DNA from: Paracoccaceae bacterium
GTDB taxonomy: Bacteria > Pseudomonadota > Alphaproteobacteria > Rhodobacterales > Rhodobacteraceae
NCBI GenBank assembly: GCA_022843025.1
Contig: JALHOL010000004.1
Location: 310,001 to 374,000 of the forward strand
Length of the DNA: 64,000 bases
Reading direction: 5' to 3'
The position numbers were made by a program, and so were the translations under genes. A model generated the notes under the pieces. The model saw nothing but the letters and a program-made list of their open reading frames with translations, did not search any database and was not told the DNA's origin. Numbering within the stretch: the first letter of the stretch is position 1; each line of letters begins with the position of its first letter. Of this stretch, positions 54,734 to 64,000 are shown in pieces.

Positions 54734-55255
54734 ATGAAAAGCTCGGAAACACTGGCCGAAACCATGGTCATCACCCGCAACCTGCCGCGTCCCACGGGCC
54801 GCGATCCGCGCAGCATCAGCCGCCGCCTCGTGGCCGTCGTCGCCGCTGCTGCCACCGCGCTGGGCCTTCTGGCATCAACCGCCATTCCCGCCCGTGCCGA
54901 CAGCGATGATCTGGCAAAGGCGCTTGCCGCGCTGGCTATCGTGGGCATCATCGCCAACGAGTCGAAGAAAAGCCGCGAACGCGCCCGCGCGCAGCAACAC
55001 CACAACCCGCCTCCGCAGTATTATCCGCAGCCCACGCGCCAGCCGCGCGTGCCGTCGGTCTGCGCCATCGAAATCTCGGGCAACTCCGGCACAGCCATCG
55101 TCTACGGCGAACGCTGCCTGCGCGACGAAGGCTTCAATTTCCGTCTGCCGCAATACTGCGCCCGCACCGCGCGCATCTACGGCCAGAACGACAGGATCTA
55201 CTCGGATCAATGCCTGCGCGATGCAGGCTTCCGGGTGGCTGGCTCCCGGTACTGA
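54734..55255 (+). CDS. Exported protein with duplicated CLRDxGF motif
   Basis: This is a 173-residue protein from the ATG at 54734, preceded by GGAGG. The first 40 residues are basic and may precede a signal-like helix (RRLVAVVAAAATALGLLAST, cleavage near IPARADS). A QP-rich linker follows, then a compact C-terminus with four cysteines and two copies of Y-x-x-x-C-L-R-D-x-G-F (YGERCLRDEGFN and YSDQCLRDAGFR). I infer two disulfides in the periplasm. No family assignment. Confidence 0.65.
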   Translation: MKSSETLAETMVITRNLPRPTGRDPRSISRRLVAVVAAAATALGLLASTAIPARADSDDLAKALAALAIVGIIANESKKSRERARAQQHHNPPPQYYPQPTRQPRVPSVCAIEISGNSGTAIVYGERCLRDEGFNFRLPQYCARTARIYGQNDRIYSDQCLRDAGFRVAGSRY

Positions 55256-55385
55256 TCCGGGCGTCGCTTCGGGCACGGCTAAACTTGCCCCAGCCGTGTC
55301 CAATCTGGGGGTGGAGGGGTGAGCAGCCTCCGCCCCCGCCCTTTTCCCGCTTCCCCGCCGGAAATCCATCGGCTAGGCCATTCCA

Positions 55386-56025
55386 ATGGCCCCCAAACCC
55401 GCCCCCGATTTCACCTTTGAAACCGCCGCCCTCGCGCGCGGCTTCTCGGCTGTCGTGGGCGTGGATGAGGTGGGACGCGGCCCCCTCGCCGGCCCAGTCA
55501 CCGCCGCCGCCGTCCTGCTGGACCCTGCCCGCATCCCGCCCGGCCTGAACGATTCAAAGACCCTTACCGCGGCCCGCCGCGACGCCCTCTTTGCCGCGAT
55601 CATGGATATGGCCGAGGTCTCGGTCGCCCATGCCAGCGTCGAGGAAATCGACAGCCTCAACATCCTGCGCGCCAGCCATCTGGCCATGGAACGGGCCGTT
55701 ACCGGGCTGGTAACCAATGCCGATCATGCTCTGATCGACGGCAACATGATCCCCCGCAACCTCTCTTGCAGCGCCGAAGCAGTGGTCAAAGGCGATGCGC
55801 GCTGCCTCTCCATCGCCGCCGCGTCGATCATCGCCAAGGTGACACGCGACCGGATCATGGTGGATTTGGCGCAACAACACCCCGGCTACGGCTGGGAGGT
55901 GAACGCAGGCTACCCGACTCCGGCGCATCTGCGCGCGCTTCTAGATTTTGGAATTACCCCACACCATAGGCGTTCGTTCAAGCCCGTCCACAACATATTG
56001 TATCAAGCATATTCTATAAGTGATT

Positions 56026-56027
<2 letters not shown>
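55386..56027 (+). CDS. rnhB: Ribonuclease HII
   Basis: This is a 213-residue enzyme that removes ribonucleotides and RNA from RNA-DNA hybrids. The active site is in [20 protein letters not shown], then [37 protein letters not shown] and [20 protein letters not shown]. The catalytic Asp-Glu-Asp-Asp set is present. It lies immediately before ccrM. Confidence 0.95.
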
Positions 56028-57240
<1,213 letters not shown>

Positions 57241-57293
57241 CCAACCTCACATCAAGTTTACGCCCGCGCCGTGGTCCGCCCGCGGCGCCACTG

Positions 57294-57323
57294 CCCCGCC
57301 ATGTCCTCATGGCGGGGTTTTTT
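57294..57323 (+). terminator. Intrinsic terminator of ccrM
   Basis: CCCCGCCATG, loop TCCT, CATGGCGGGG and then TTTTTT form a perfect ten-base stem with a U tract, 54 bases after the ccrM stop. This is the clearest plus-strand intrinsic terminator in the window. Confidence 0.9.
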
Positions 57324-57746
57324 CCTTTGGAATCGGCCTGTTGACGTCTCGTTCACCAAATTCATGTAACATTGCGTGATCAAGGTTCCGCGGCCAGACC
57401 CTGCAAAACCCCTGCAAAACTTAGGGAACCGGCACGTCCGGCGCGGGTCACATCAATTCAACCTTTGCTCACGGAAATTTAATGAACGGTATCGTTCATT
57501 TTCTACATTGCATACGCACACGTTCAGTATATATCTGTCTCATCGAATAAACGAAGGCAGACAAAGATGACGTGCTGACAGTCTTGAAAAACACAATTGC
57601 TCCTTGACGGGGCCAATGCGCCCCGAGGGCCATCCCGGCCCAAACGAACTGAACCAAACCGCATCGCCGTACCGACGGCCGGGCAGAGCTCTGCACGGAA
57701 CGGTGGATGCTTGCCGACAACAACCATCCCAGGAAAGGGAAACATC
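57324..57746 (+). other. Gap of about 420 bases holding promoters, a TetR palindrome and a structured leader
   Basis: No coding gene is convincing here. The stretch holds TTGACG at 57341 with TGTAAC 18 bases on (possible promoter), a direct repeat CCTGCAAAAC around 57398-57420, the palindrome at 57481, and a second promoter TTGCAT (57508), 16 bases, TATATC (57530). If the second promoter is used, the leader of the downstream gene is about 200 bases and contains GGGGC/GCCCC and GGGCC/GGCCC hairpins. It could encode a regulatory leader or a separate small RNA. Confidence 0.4.
57481..57500. promoter_or_regulatory. Perfect 8-base-arm palindrome, TetR-type operator
   Basis: AATGAACG, GTAT, CGTTCATT: the two eight-base arms are exact complements around a four-base centre. 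This is the form of many TetR/AcrR-family operators. It lies next to the promoter-like TTGCAT-N16-TATATC that would drive the secreted repeat protein. The TetR gene at 58408 is the nearest candidate regulator. Confidence 0.6.
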
Positions 57747-58259
57747 ATGATCCGCAACTTTACCGCTTCCGCTCTGATCCTCGCCGCTCTGACCAGTGCA
57801 GCCGCAGCCTCCAGCGCCCAGCCGGGCCTGAATGCTGGTGACGTGCAACTGGCCCTCAGCGCCGGTGTGCAGCCGGGCGAATACAGCCGCGCCGAGCTGA
57901 TCAACATCATCGAAGCCCGCAAGGAAGGCGAAGAAACCCGCCTGAACTACTTCCTGTCGGGTGCGAACCGCGCCTCGAGCACGGCCGCCAGCAACGCGGG
58001 TGTTGACCAGCTTGCCGCCTCGGCCGGCGTCGAACCGGGCCAGTTCTCTGCGAACGAACTGCAGCGCCTGATCAAGGCCCAGGCCGATGACGACACCACG
58101 ACCGAGCGTTTCATCCTGTCGGGCGCAAGCCGCAACGCAGCCAACCCGGCCGAAGTCGTCACCCCCGGCGAGGCACAGCTTGCCGCCTCAATCGGTGTTG
58201 ACCCGGCGCAGTACACGCTGGCCGAACTGATCGCGATGCAGCCGCAGTCTGACGACTGA
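57747..58259 (+). CDS. Secreted protein with three tandem repeats
   Basis: This is a 170-residue protein from ATG 57747 (GGAAAGGGAA upstream). Signal peptide: MIRNFTASALILAALTSAAA, cleaved near AASSAQ. The mature part has two full repeats of about 45 residues, each starting QLAxSAGVxPGxYS or QFS, then AELxxxIxAR and ending FxLSGAxR, and a third shorter copy (QLAASIGVDPAQYT, AELIAMQ). The longer upstream frame is rejected because the signal peptide then lies inside. No known domain. Followed by a strong terminator. Probable periplasmic or extracellular protein. Confidence 0.7.
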   Translation: MIRNFTASALILAALTSAAAASSAQPGLNAGDVQLALSAGVQPGEYSRAELINIIEARKEGEETRLNYFLSGANRASSTAASNAGVDQLAASAGVEPGQFSANELQRLIKAQADDDTTTERFILSGASRNAANPAEVVTPGEAQLAASIGVDPAQYTLAELIAMQPQSDD

Positions 58260-58284
58260 TCCGCGACCTTCGGTATGCACCCTC

Positions 58285-58322
58285 GGCCAGCCGTTCCTCC
58301 AACGGCTGGCCACCCTCTTTTT
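58285..58322 (+). terminator. Intrinsic terminator after the three-repeat protein
   Basis: GGCCAGCCGTT, loop CCTCC, AACGGCTGGCC is a perfect 11-base stem. Six bases later comes TTTTT. It separates the repeat-protein gene from the TetR gene. Confidence 0.75.
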
Positions 58323-58407
58323 CGGAAGAAGTCCCATGCCTTGTTTCGAAACCGATCCCCGCGTAGCCTCTGCCCCAACGGAATCCACTCCGTGTGGGGA
58401 TATTGCC

Positions 58408-59031
58408 ATGGCTCTGCGGTCGCCCGGTCGACCCAAAGACCTTGAAAAGCGCGAGGCCATCCTCGACGCTGCTCAGGCCCTGTTTGCCGAACGCGGTATC
58501 GACGGCGTGCCGATCGAGGCGATCGCCGCCCGCTCGGGCGTGTCAAAGGTCACGGTTTATGGTCATTTTGGCGACAAGGCGAAGATCTTCGATTCGATCG
58601 TCCAACGCGAAACGGATCGTCTGAAGCTGGCACTGTGCCAGACGCCCAGCGGCAGCAGCCTTGAGGACACCCTCACCCGCTTTGGCATGGCGCTGATCGA
58701 AATGCTGACGCAGCCCTGCCACCTCGCCCTTGACCGCGCCGTAAGCCTTGAGGCGCAGCGCAACCCCGATCTTGGCCGCCGTTTCTTTGAGGCAGGCCCC
58801 GGTCAGGTGCGAACCATGCTGACCGCCATTCTGGCGCAGGCGCAGGAACAGGGGGCCGTCCAACTTGACGATCCGGAATGCGCCGCCGAAGACATGCTCG
58901 CCCTTTGGCTCGGGTTTGATGCCATCGAACGCAGGTTCTGTGGCAGCTGCCTGCCTGATGAACAGGTCCTGCAAATGCATGTCGCCCGCGCAGTCCGGCT
59001 GTTCTTGAAGGCCAACGCGCCCGAAAGGTAA
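58408..59031 (+). CDS. TetR/AcrR-family transcriptional regulator
   Basis: This is a 207-residue protein from ATG 58408 (MALRSPGRPKDLEKREAI). Helix-turn-helix: EAIAARSGVSKVTVYGHFGD. C-terminal helical domain of the TetR_C_7-like type (EDMLALWLGFDAIERRFCGS). GGGGA lies upstream. An in-frame ATG at 58336 would extend it into the terminator region. It follows the repeat-protein gene and is convergent with alkB. The palindrome at 57481 fits its presumed operator. Alkane or fatty-acid sensing is possible from the alkB neighbour but not shown. Confidence 0.88.
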   Translation: MALRSPGRPKDLEKREAILDAAQALFAERGIDGVPIEAIAARSGVSKVTVYGHFGDKAKIFDSIVQRETDRLKLALCQTPSGSSLEDTLTRFGMALIEMLTQPCHLALDRAVSLEAQRNPDLGRRFFEAGPGQVRTMLTAILAQAQEQGAVQLDDPECAAEDMLALWLGFDAIERRFCGSCLPDEQVLQMHVARAVRLFLKANAPER

Positions 59032-59047
59032 CCGATCACCGCTCGTT

Positions 59048-60187
59048 TCACTGGCCGGGTGTCGGGTTCAGCGCCTTGTTATAGGGGTGCCAATCCGTGA
59101 TGTCGGGATAGAATTTCTTTCGCCACGCCCGCACCCGCGGGTTCATCACCCGCTTCCACAGCGGCGGGATCATCGCGGCAATCGTCATCACCGGGTAACC
59201 CATCGGCAGTTGCGGGGCTTCCTCCTCGCCGTAGGTTTGCAACAGCGGAAAGCGGCGGTCAGGCTTGTAATGATGGTCCGAATGGCGCTGCAAGTTGATC
59301 AGCAGCCAGTTTGACGCCTGATAGGCCGCATTCCACGAATGGCGCGGCAGCACATGTTCATACCGCCCTTCGCCCAGATGCCGCCGTGTCAGCCCATAAT
59401 GTTCGATGTAATTGACCAGCTCCAACTGCCAGATGGCCACCGCCGCCTGCACCACGAACAGCCCCAGCCCGGCCCATCCGCCCAATGCCAGCGCCAGCAG
59501 GCACATCCCGGCCTGAAGGCCGGCATAGCGCCAGTAGGGATTGCTGCGATGCCACCACGGCAGCCCCCGCCGCGCTAGCATCGCCGCTTCCGCAGCCCAG
59601 GCCGATTTGTGACATTGCACCAATACGCGCGGGAAAAACCGATGGAAGCCTTCGTTATACCGCGCCGTCACCGGATCGCGCGGCGTGCCGACCCACAGGT
59701 GATGCACCCGCAGATGTTCGGAACGGAAATGGCTGTAAAGCACCGTCGCCAGCAGCAGATCCGCCAGCCACCGCTCTAGCCGCGATTTCTGGTGCATCAA
59801 TTCATGGCTGTAATTGATGCCTATCGCACCCGAAACAACGCCCATCGCGCAGAAAACACCGATCCGCTCCACGATGTTCAGATGCGCCGCCTGCGGCACA
59901 TACCACAGCAGCCAGCACAGCAGCGCGAACTGCACCGGAAACCAGATCACCGTGATCGCCCGATACCAGCCAAGCTCTGCCTCGGGGGTCATCGGATCGG
60001 CGTTGCGTTCGTCCTTTCCGGTCAACTGATCCAAAAGCGAAAAGACCCACCACGTCGCCGCCGGCGCCACAAGGATCGTCCACCCGCCCTTCAGCGCAGC
60101 CAGCACCGCCAATGGCGCCAGCGCCAGCGACATCCAGAACGGCAGCGCCCCCCTCAGATTTCCCAGGTCCTTGGCCAAAGCCTTCAT
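59048..60187 (-). CDS. alkB: Alkane 1-monooxygenase (AlkB-type membrane hydroxylase)
   Basis: This is a 379-residue integral membrane non-heme di-iron hydroxylase. The histidine boxes are HELMHQ in INYSHELMHQKSRLERW, EHLRVHHLWVGTPRDP, and LQRHSDHHYKPDRRF, with the alkB-typical NYIEHYGL. Up to six hydrophobic helices frame these. It oxidises medium-chain n-alkanes to 1-alkanols using rubredoxin and rubredoxin reductase. No rubredoxin gene is seen nearby and there is no fused rubredoxin domain, so electrons must come from elsewhere in the genome. Confidence 0.93.
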   Translation of the reverse strand: MKALAKDLGNLRGALPFWMSLALAPLAVLAALKGGWTILVAPAATWWVFSLLDQLTGKDERNADPMTPEAELGWYRAITVIWFPVQFALLCWLLWYVPQAAHLNIVERIGVFCAMGVVSGAIGINYSHELMHQKSRLERWLADLLLATVLYSHFRSEHLRVHHLWVGTPRDPVTARYNEGFHRFFPRVLVQCHKSAWAAEAAMLARRGLPWWHRSNPYWRYAGLQAGMCLLALALGGWAGLGLFVVQAAVAIWQLELVNYIEHYGLTRRHLGEGRYEHVLPRHSWNAAYQASNWLLINLQRHSDHHYKPDRRFPLLQTYGEEEAPQLPMGYPVMTIAAMIPPLWKRVMNPRVRAWRKKFYPDITDWHPYNKALNPTPGQ

Positions 60188-60243
60188 CTCGCTACCTTTG
60201 TCACTCGATCACGGATCTCATCATATCGCGCCGGGGCTGTCCC

Positions 60244-61305
60244 TCAAGTCACCTCAAGGGCGCTGCTGCCCAGATCAAACCCCTTGCGCATCACCGTGGG
60301 CAGGTCCGCAGGCCGAAACATATCCCGCCCAAGGAACTCTCCACGCAGGGGAACGGCGTCCAGCGCGGCAACTGTTACCTGCAATCGCAGGATCAGGTGA
60401 AAATGGGTGAATGTGTGGCGTACTTCCCCCACTTCCCGCCAATCTGCCGCTAAGGGCGCATCGCCCCCCCCACCATCCCAATCCGATCCCGGAAAGCCCA
60501 GCATCCCGCCCAGCAATCCCCGTTCGGCCCGCCGTTCCACCAGCCAAGCCCCATCTGCCCGGCGCGCGATCCACAGCACACCATGCCGCACGGGTTTGGC
60601 CGCCTTTTCCACCTTGCGCGGCAGGCTGGTCTGCACGCCCTCGGCCCGCGCACGGCAGGCATCCCGCCACGGGCAGATGCCACAGGCCGGGTTGCGCGGC
60701 GTGCAGATCGTGGCCCCCAGATCCATCACCGCCTGCGCGTAATCCCCGGGCCGTGCATCCGGCGTCAGCACCGCCGCCAGCCGCGTCAATTCCGCCTTAG
60801 CCCCCGGCAACGGCGCCTCTACCAGCCACAGCCGCGCCATCACCCGTTCCACATTTCCATCCACCACCGTGGCGGCCTCATCATGCGCAATCGCCGCAAT
60901 CGCCGACGCGGTATAGGGCCCGATCCCCGGCAAACCCAGCAGCCCGTCGCGCGTCGCCGGAAACACCCCGCCATGATCGCGCACTACCGCCCGCGCACAG
61001 GCCAGGAGGTTGCGCGCCCGTGCGTAGTAGCCCAAGCCCGCCCATTCCCCCATCACCGCCGCATCCTCGGCCGCCGCCAGATCGGCCACCGTTGGCCAGC
61101 GTTCCGTGAACCGGCGGAAATACTCGCGCACCGCCGCCACAGTGGTTTGTTGTAACATCACCTCGGACAACCAGACGCGATACGGGTCCGGCTGGACCCC
61201 CGCCTGCTTTTGATCCGGCGGCACCCGCCACGGCATTATCCGCGCGTGCCGATCATACCAGTCGAGCAACAAGGTTGAGAGTTCGCTCGCGCTACTGTCA
61301 CGCAT
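60244..61305 (-). CDS. mutY: A/G-specific adenine glycosylase
   Basis: This is a 353-residue base-excision enzyme that removes A mispaired with 8-oxoG. The catalytic region is VWLSEVMLQQTTVAAVREYF, the helix-hairpin-helix LLGLPGIGPYTASAIAAIA with DGNVERVMARL, and the Fe-S ligands CTPRNPACGICPWRDAC (C-x6-C-x2-C-x5-C). A NUDIX-like C-terminal domain follows. It is divergent from the DUF721 gene by 91 bases. Confidence 0.95.
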   Translation of the reverse strand: MRDSSASELSTLLLDWYDRHARIMPWRVPPDQKQAGVQPDPYRVWLSEVMLQQTTVAAVREYFRRFTERWPTVADLAAAEDAAVMGEWAGLGYYARARNLLACARAVVRDHGGVFPATRDGLLGLPGIGPYTASAIAAIAHDEAATVVDGNVERVMARLWLVEAPLPGAKAELTRLAAVLTPDARPGDYAQAVMDLGATICTPRNPACGICPWRDACRARAEGVQTSLPRKVEKAAKPVRHGVLWIARRADGAWLVERRAERGLLGGMLGFPGSDWDGGGGDAPLAADWREVGEVRHTFTHFHLILRLQVTVAALDAVPLRGEFLGRDMFRPADLPTVMRKGFDLGSSALEVT

Positions 61306-61396
61306 TCTTTATGCCTTTCCCCACGCCTGCATTTGCACCGCCGCGCGTCATGGCTAGAATAGCGGTCAGTCCCAAAAGGACCACCCAAAGGACCAG

Positions 61397-61921
61397 ATGA
61401 CCCGCAAGCCGCTTCCTCCACCTGATCCCAACCGCCGGATGCGCGGGTTTGAGGCGGCTTCCGGCTTCTTGCGTGATCCCATTCGCAACGCCTCGGAAAC
61501 CCGCGGTTTTGCCGTCACCCGCCTGCTCACCCATTGGCCCGAGGTGGTTGGAGAAGATCTCGCCGCCATGACCCGCCCGGTCAAGATCGGCCACACCCGC
61601 GAAGGCATGGGTGCAACCCTCACCCTTCTGGTCGCCTCCGCCCATGCCCCCATGGTGCAGATGCAGCTTCCCCGCATCGTGGAAAAGGTCAACGCCGTCT
61701 ACGGCTATCGCGCCATATCGCGCATTTCGCTCACCCAGACCGCCGCCACCGGCTTTGCCGAAGGGCAGGCCGAATTCATCACCAAACCAAAAACCCCCCC
61801 GGCCCCCGCACCGGAAGTGGTTGCCGAGGCGCGCGAAACCACCGCGCCTATTGCTGACCCCGGCCTCCGGGCCGCCCTTGAAGCCTTGGCCCAAAACATA
61901 CTAACTCGCCGCAGAACATGA
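61397..61921 (+). CDS. DUF721/DciA-family protein
   Basis: This is a 174-residue protein. The DUF721 core is WPEVVGEDLAAMTRPVKI and LLVASAHAPMVQMQLPRIVE, with VNAVYGYRAISRISL at the end of the domain. DciA-type proteins load the replicative helicase in bacteria that lack DnaC, but only part of the family has this role. A proline-rich C-terminal extension follows (PKTPPAPAPEVVAE). The stop overlaps the DsbA-like start (ATGA). Confidence 0.83.
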   Translation: MTRKPLPPPDPNRRMRGFEAASGFLRDPIRNASETRGFAVTRLLTHWPEVVGEDLAAMTRPVKIGHTREGMGATLTLLVASAHAPMVQMQLPRIVEKVNAVYGYRAISRISLTQTAATGFAEGQAEFITKPKTPPAPAPEVVAEARETTAPIADPGLRAALEALAQNILTRRRT

Positions 61922-62556
61922 AAAGGCAGATACCGATGCTGAAGAAACTCGCCGCAGCCGCCACCATCGCCCTTGTCGCGCTGTTCCCGCTGACGGCCCC
62001 GGCACAAGAGGCCGAAGCCACTACCCCCGTCGAAATCACGGATTTCTCGCTCGGCCCGGTGGATGCAAAGGTGCAGATCACCGAATACGCCTCCTTCACC
62101 TGCCCGCATTGCGCGACCTTCCACGCCAATGTCTGGCCGCAGCTGAAGTCGGAATATGTGGATACCGGCAAGATCCGCTTCACCTATCGCGAGGTCTACT
62201 TTGATCGCTACGGTCTTTGGGCGGCGATGGTCGCCCGCTGTGGCGGCGAGATGCGGTATTTTGGTATCGTCGACATGATCTTCGAACAGCAGCAGGAATG
62301 GGCCGCGTCGGATGATCCGAATGTCGTGATCGGGAACCTGCGCACCATCGCAAAGACCGCCGGTCTGGACGATGCCTCGCTGGACGCCTGCCTGAAAGAC
62401 GGCGCCAAGGCCGAAGCCATGGTCGCCCACTTCGAGTCGAACATGGCCGCCGACGAGATCGAAGGCACGCCGACCTTCATCATCAACGGTGAAAAACATT
62501 CCAACATGTCCTTCGAAGACATGAAGGCGATCATCGACGCAAAGCTCGCCGAATAA
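61918..62556 (+). CDS. DsbA-family thiol:disulfide oxidoreductase
   Basis: This is a 212-residue exported protein. The signal peptide is MLKKLAAAATIALVALFPLT (from the ATG at 61936) or six residues longer from 61918, the ATGA-overlap start that I use. The active site is CPHC in YASFTCPHCATFHANVWPQL, and the cis-proline loop is EGTPTFIINGE. It introduces or shuffles disulfides in the periplasm. Candidates for substrates nearby are the cysteine-rich exported proteins. Confidence 0.9.
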   Translation: MKRQIPMLKKLAAAATIALVALFPLTAPAQEAEATTPVEITDFSLGPVDAKVQITEYASFTCPHCATFHANVWPQLKSEYVDTGKIRFTYREVYFDRYGLWAAMVARCGGEMRYFGIVDMIFEQQQEWAASDDPNVVIGNLRTIAKTAGLDDASLDACLKDGAKAEAMVAHFESNMAADEIEGTPTFIINGEKHSNMSFEDMKAIIDAKLAE

Positions 62557-62557
62557 A

Positions 62558-63685
62558 ATGAACGCGCCGCTTCATGGCATAAAGGTCATCGAATTGGCGC
62601 GCATTCTGGCCGGCCCTTGGGCCGGTCAGACCCTTGCCGATCTGGGCGCCGACGTGATCAAGGTCGAAGCCCCCGAAGGTGATGATACCCGTCGCTGGGG
62701 CCCCCCCTTCATCGACCGCGACGGCGACCGCTCCGCCGCCTATTTCCACGCCACCAACCGCGGCAAACGCTCCATCATCTGCGATTTCCGCACGGCCGAA
62801 GGGCAGGACGTGGTGCGGAAGCTGATCGCGGACGCCGATGTGGTCATTGAAAATTTCAAGGTCGGGGGTCTGGCGAAATACGGGCTGGACTGGCCTTCCT
62901 TGCAGACGATCAATCCCCGCCTGATTTATTGCTCCATCACTGGCTTTGGCCAAACCGGCCCCTACGCCCACCGCGCGGGCTATGATTTCATCATCCAAGG
63001 CATGGCCGGCGTGATGAGCGTGACTGGCGAAAAGGGTGGCCAGCCGCAAAAGGTGGGCGTCGCCGTCACCGATGTGTTTACCGGCGTCTATGCGGCCACG
63101 GCCATCCTTGCCGCCTTGGTGCAGCGCGGGGTGACAGGCCGGGGCCAGCAGATCGACATGGCACTGATGGACGTGGCCACCGCCATCATGGCCAACCAGA
63201 ACATGAATTACCTCACCACCGGCAAGGCCCCGGCCAAGATGGGCAATGCCCACCCGAACCTCGCCCCTTATGCCGTGTTTGATTGTGCCGATGGCTGGAT
63301 CATCCTCGCCACCGGGAATGATGGCCAATACCGCAAACTCTGCGCCATTCTCGGCCTTGATCCCTTGGCCGATCACCCCGATTACCTGACGAACGCAGAC
63401 CGCGTCCGCAACCGCGAACCGCTGACCGCTGCCATCACCGCCGCCACGGTGACATGGACCAAGGCCGACCTGCTGCAAGCCTGCGAAGAGCACGGCGTTC
63501 CCGCTGGCCCGATCAACAACTTGGCCGAGGTGTTTGGCGATCCGCAGGTCATCGCCCGAAAGATGCAACTTGATCTCGGCGGTATCCCCGGCGTGCGGTC
63601 ACCGTTTACCTTTTCTGATGCCGACCTGTCGCTGGATCGCCCCGCCCCGAAACTGGGCGAACACCAGGACGAAATCCTAGGTTAA
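62558..63685 (+). CDS. CaiB/BaiF-family CoA-transferase
   Basis: This is a 375-residue family III CoA-transferase. The N-terminal motif is [20 protein letters not shown] and [19 protein letters not shown]. The catalytic-Asp region is [19 protein letters not shown]-terminal segments include [20 protein letters not shown]. It transfers CoA between carboxylic acids. The acyl groups are unknown. Two bases separate it from the DsbA-like stop. Confidence 0.88.
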   Translation: MNAPLHGIKVIELARILAGPWAGQTLADLGADVIKVEAPEGDDTRRWGPPFIDRDGDRSAAYFHATNRGKRSIICDFRTAEGQDVVRKLIADADVVIENFKVGGLAKYGLDWPSLQTINPRLIYCSITGFGQTGPYAHRAGYDFIIQGMAGVMSVTGEKGGQPQKVGVAVTDVFTGVYAATAILAALVQRGVTGRGQQIDMALMDVATAIMANQNMNYLTTGKAPAKMGNAHPNLAPYAVFDCADGWIILATGNDGQYRKLCAILGLDPLADHPDYLTNADRVRNREPLTAAITAATVTWTKADLLQACEEHGVPAGPINNLAEVFGDPQVIARKMQLDLGGIPGVRSPFTFSDADLSLDRPAPKLGEHQDEILG

Positions 63686-64000
63686 ACCCCGATCCGCGCC
63701 AGCGCCGCATCCAGCGGCGCGGCATCCGCGATCCGCAACCGCACCGGCAAGGTCAGCACCTTCATCCGAAACGCCGCGGGCAGGCGTACGGCATCCTTCT
63801 CCGTCGTCACCAGTTGCGCCCCCAGCCCCCGCGCCTCCAGTTCAAGCCGCGCCATCAGCGCATCGGTCAGTGGCTGGTGGTCATCTAGTGCCACCGCGCG
63901 GATCACCTCCGCCCCCTCATCCCGCAATGTGGCAAAGAACTTTTCGGGGTGCCCGATCCCTGCAAAGGCAATCACCCGCTGCCCCTGCCAATCCATCCCC
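63682..64000 (-). CDS. lpxK: Tetraacyldisaccharide 4'-kinase, C-terminal part (runs off the right edge)
   Basis: The last 106 codons are visible. The conserved C-terminal segments of LpxK are present: [20 protein letters not shown], the [17 protein letters not shown] stretch and [19 protein letters not shown]. LpxK phosphorylates the lipid A precursor at the 4' position. The stop overlaps the CoA-transferase stop by four bases. The start and the Walker A lie beyond the window. Confidence 0.88.
   Translation of the reverse strand, partial: GMDWQGQRVIAFAGIGHPEKFFATLRDEGAEVIRAVALDDHQPLTDALMARLELEARGLGAQLVTTEKDAVRLPAAFRMKVLTLPVRLRIADAAPLDAALARIGV

Overview
The window is a high-GC alphaproteobacterial chromosome segment, most likely Rhodobacteraceae. 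Pointers to this are a CcrM-type GANTC methyltransferase beside rnhB, a dnaN-recF-gyrB block, a group II truncated hemoglobin, the carboxynorspermidine route to polyamines, many ABC uptake operons with 4-base ATGA overlaps, and a GC-hairpin intergenic repeat that I associate with Rhodobacterales. I see no prophage, transposase, CRISPR array or rRNA. Two tRNA genes are present, Arg-CCT and Lys-TTT. Apart from the two edge genes the sequence looks intact, with no clear pseudogene.

Layout. 1-4284 (minus): a polyamine/amine-type ABC importer ending in an MBL-fold hydrolase, facing a TetR gene (4402). 5134-7919: an N-methylproline demethylase-like flavoenzyme facing a second TetR gene, then a CorA-type channel. 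8946-18899: a divergent amino-sugar locus. Its left arm (minus) encodes NagA, a SIS deaminase, a GntR regulator and a BadF-type kinase. Its right arm (plus) encodes MurQ, a sugar ABC importer and a Gfo/Idh/MocA oxidoreductase. 19095-27094: a large Ig-repeat adhesin with its own type I secretion system. 27342-33201: dnaN, recF, two small accessory genes and gyrB.

33198-38710: truncated hemoglobin, tRNA-Arg, a probable minus-strand small RNA beside a LacI-family regulator, a soluble chemoreceptor-like protein with reversed domain order, mtaB, dapF, tRNA-Lys and a 52-residue membrane protein. 38707-49903: a second divergent carbohydrate locus. One arm encodes an ABC ATPase, an AraM-like glycerol-1-phosphate dehydrogenase, a SIS isomerase, an SDR and a HAD phosphatase. 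The other encodes a binding protein, two permeases, a SorC regulator, an FGGY kinase and an EEP-family hydrolase. 49963-52338: carboxynorspermidine synthase and decarboxylase. 52565-55255: small exported and membrane proteins, including a membrane-anchored winged-helix protein. 55386-57240: rnhB and ccrM. 57241-60187: a leader region with a perfect TetR-type palindrome, a secreted three-repeat protein, a TetR regulator and alkB. 60244-64000: mutY, a DciA-like DUF721 protein, a DsbA-family protein, a CoA-transferase and the 3' end of lpxK.

The most interesting regions are the two divergent sugar loci. One is a PTS-free GlcNAc/MurNAc route with mirrored operators. The other has an unassigned substrate and recalls the Bacillus araL-araM-araNPQ gene set. 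The LacI-adjacent small-RNA candidate, the reversed MCP, the membrane-anchored winged-helix protein and the three-repeat secreted protein under a TetR palindrome also stand out.
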